From positions 3,906,001-3,970,000 of the forward strand of contig NC_017093.1 in NCBI RefSeq assembly GCF_000284295.1: a stretch of 64,000 nucleotides of DNA, given 5' to 3'. The notes under the pieces were generated by a model. The model searched no databases, was not told where the DNA came from, and saw only the letters and a program-made list of their open reading frames with translations. Of this stretch, positions 63,963 to 64,000 are shown in pieces (positions within the stretch are counted from its first letter, which is position 1; every line of letters starts with the position of its first letter). The position numbers were made by a program, and so were the translations under genes. The stretch is from Actinoplanes missouriensis 431 (GTDB lineage: Bacteria > Actinomycetota > Actinomycetes > Mycobacteriales > Micromonosporaceae).

Positions 63963-64000
63963 ATGGACTGTTGCACCCCGTCGGCCGGAAGGCCGTCCAC
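63963..64000 (+). CDS. Start of a further gene, truncated by the window end
   Basis: ATG 63963 begins a frame reading MDCCTPSAGRPS to the window edge. TATCCT (63950-63955) ends 7 bp before it, which would make the message leaderless. The Cys-Cys-x-Pro N-terminus resembles metal-sensing ArsR/SmtB regulators, but 12 residues are too few to be sure. Confidence 0.35.
   Translation, partial: MDCCTPSAGRPS

Overview
The window is about 70% G+C, with codons ending almost only in G or C, many GTG/TTG starts, ATGA start-stop overlaps, and several genes that lack a Shine-Dalgarno and look leaderless. Together with a DosS/DosR pair, Acg-type nitroreductase, chemoreceptor, SpoIIE phosphatase, LacI-controlled sugar operons and an F420-type oxidoreductase, this points to a mycelial actinobacterium. 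Micromonosporaceae, possibly the motile-spored genus Actinoplanes, is my best guess from general knowledge. I see no tRNA, rRNA, CRISPR array, insertion sequence or prophage.

1-9.7 kb: the 3' part of a GH31 alpha-xylosidase, a membrane/TPR-like protein, an enoyl-CoA hydratase, a phosphoketolase, a small peptidoglycan-binding protein, and a Ni/Co ECF transporter operon (cbiM-PDGLE-cbiQ-cbiO, minus strand) with a Nur-box-like palindrome in front. 9.8-13.7 kb: a hypoxia-type block of Acg nitroreductase, haem-GAF kinase DosS and regulator DosR. A shared 14-bp motif, GGGACCWWWGNCCC, lies before xfp, before acg and between dosS and dosR, which suggests one small regulon joining phosphoketolase fermentation to redox and NO sensing. 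13.3-18.3 kb: an anti-sigma-like ATPase, a chemoreceptor, a GAF kinase, a receiver/degenerate HD-GYP protein and an Hpt protein, probably a phosphorelay.

18.3-24.1 kb: an L-rhamnose operon (rhaSTPQ ABC importer plus rhamnose isomerase) with two LacI-type operators 121 bp apart. 24.4-25.9 kb: a two-gene stress operon (holin-family membrane protein and DUF3618 protein) with a sigma-B-like promoter. 26-30.6 kb: repeat-rich spacers, a degenerate inositol-monophosphatase-like gene, a PASTA-less membrane Ser/Thr kinase, and an intact Uma2 gene beside a decayed copy of itself.

30.6-50.5 kb is a polyamine/omega-amino-acid locus: a MocR/GabR-type regulator facing mmsA, an omega-aminotransferase, gamma-aminobutyraldehyde dehydrogenase, the potADBC importer, a SpuC-like putrescine aminotransferase and then, on the other strand, a second aldehyde dehydrogenase, a GABA aminotransferase, an AsnC/Lrp regulator and a PuuB-like FAD oxidase. 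Together they could import putrescine/spermidine and degrade it through GABA and beta-alanine to succinate semialdehyde and acetyl-CoA. A lipoprotein and a two-component pair sit inside this locus.

50.6-58.7 kb: a SpoIIE phosphatase, then a xylo-oligosaccharide unit resembling streptomycete bxl (GH3 enzyme, binding protein, two permeases, LacI regulator), whose divergent promoter region holds five CGAAAC half-sites. 58.8-64 kb: a small set of poorly characterised genes (DUF402 protein, unknown protein, nucleotidyltransferase), an F420-type LLM oxidoreductase, a Ppx/GppA protein and the start of a further gene. The spacers carry many short tandem duplications, several of which repeat the 3' end of the neighbouring gene.
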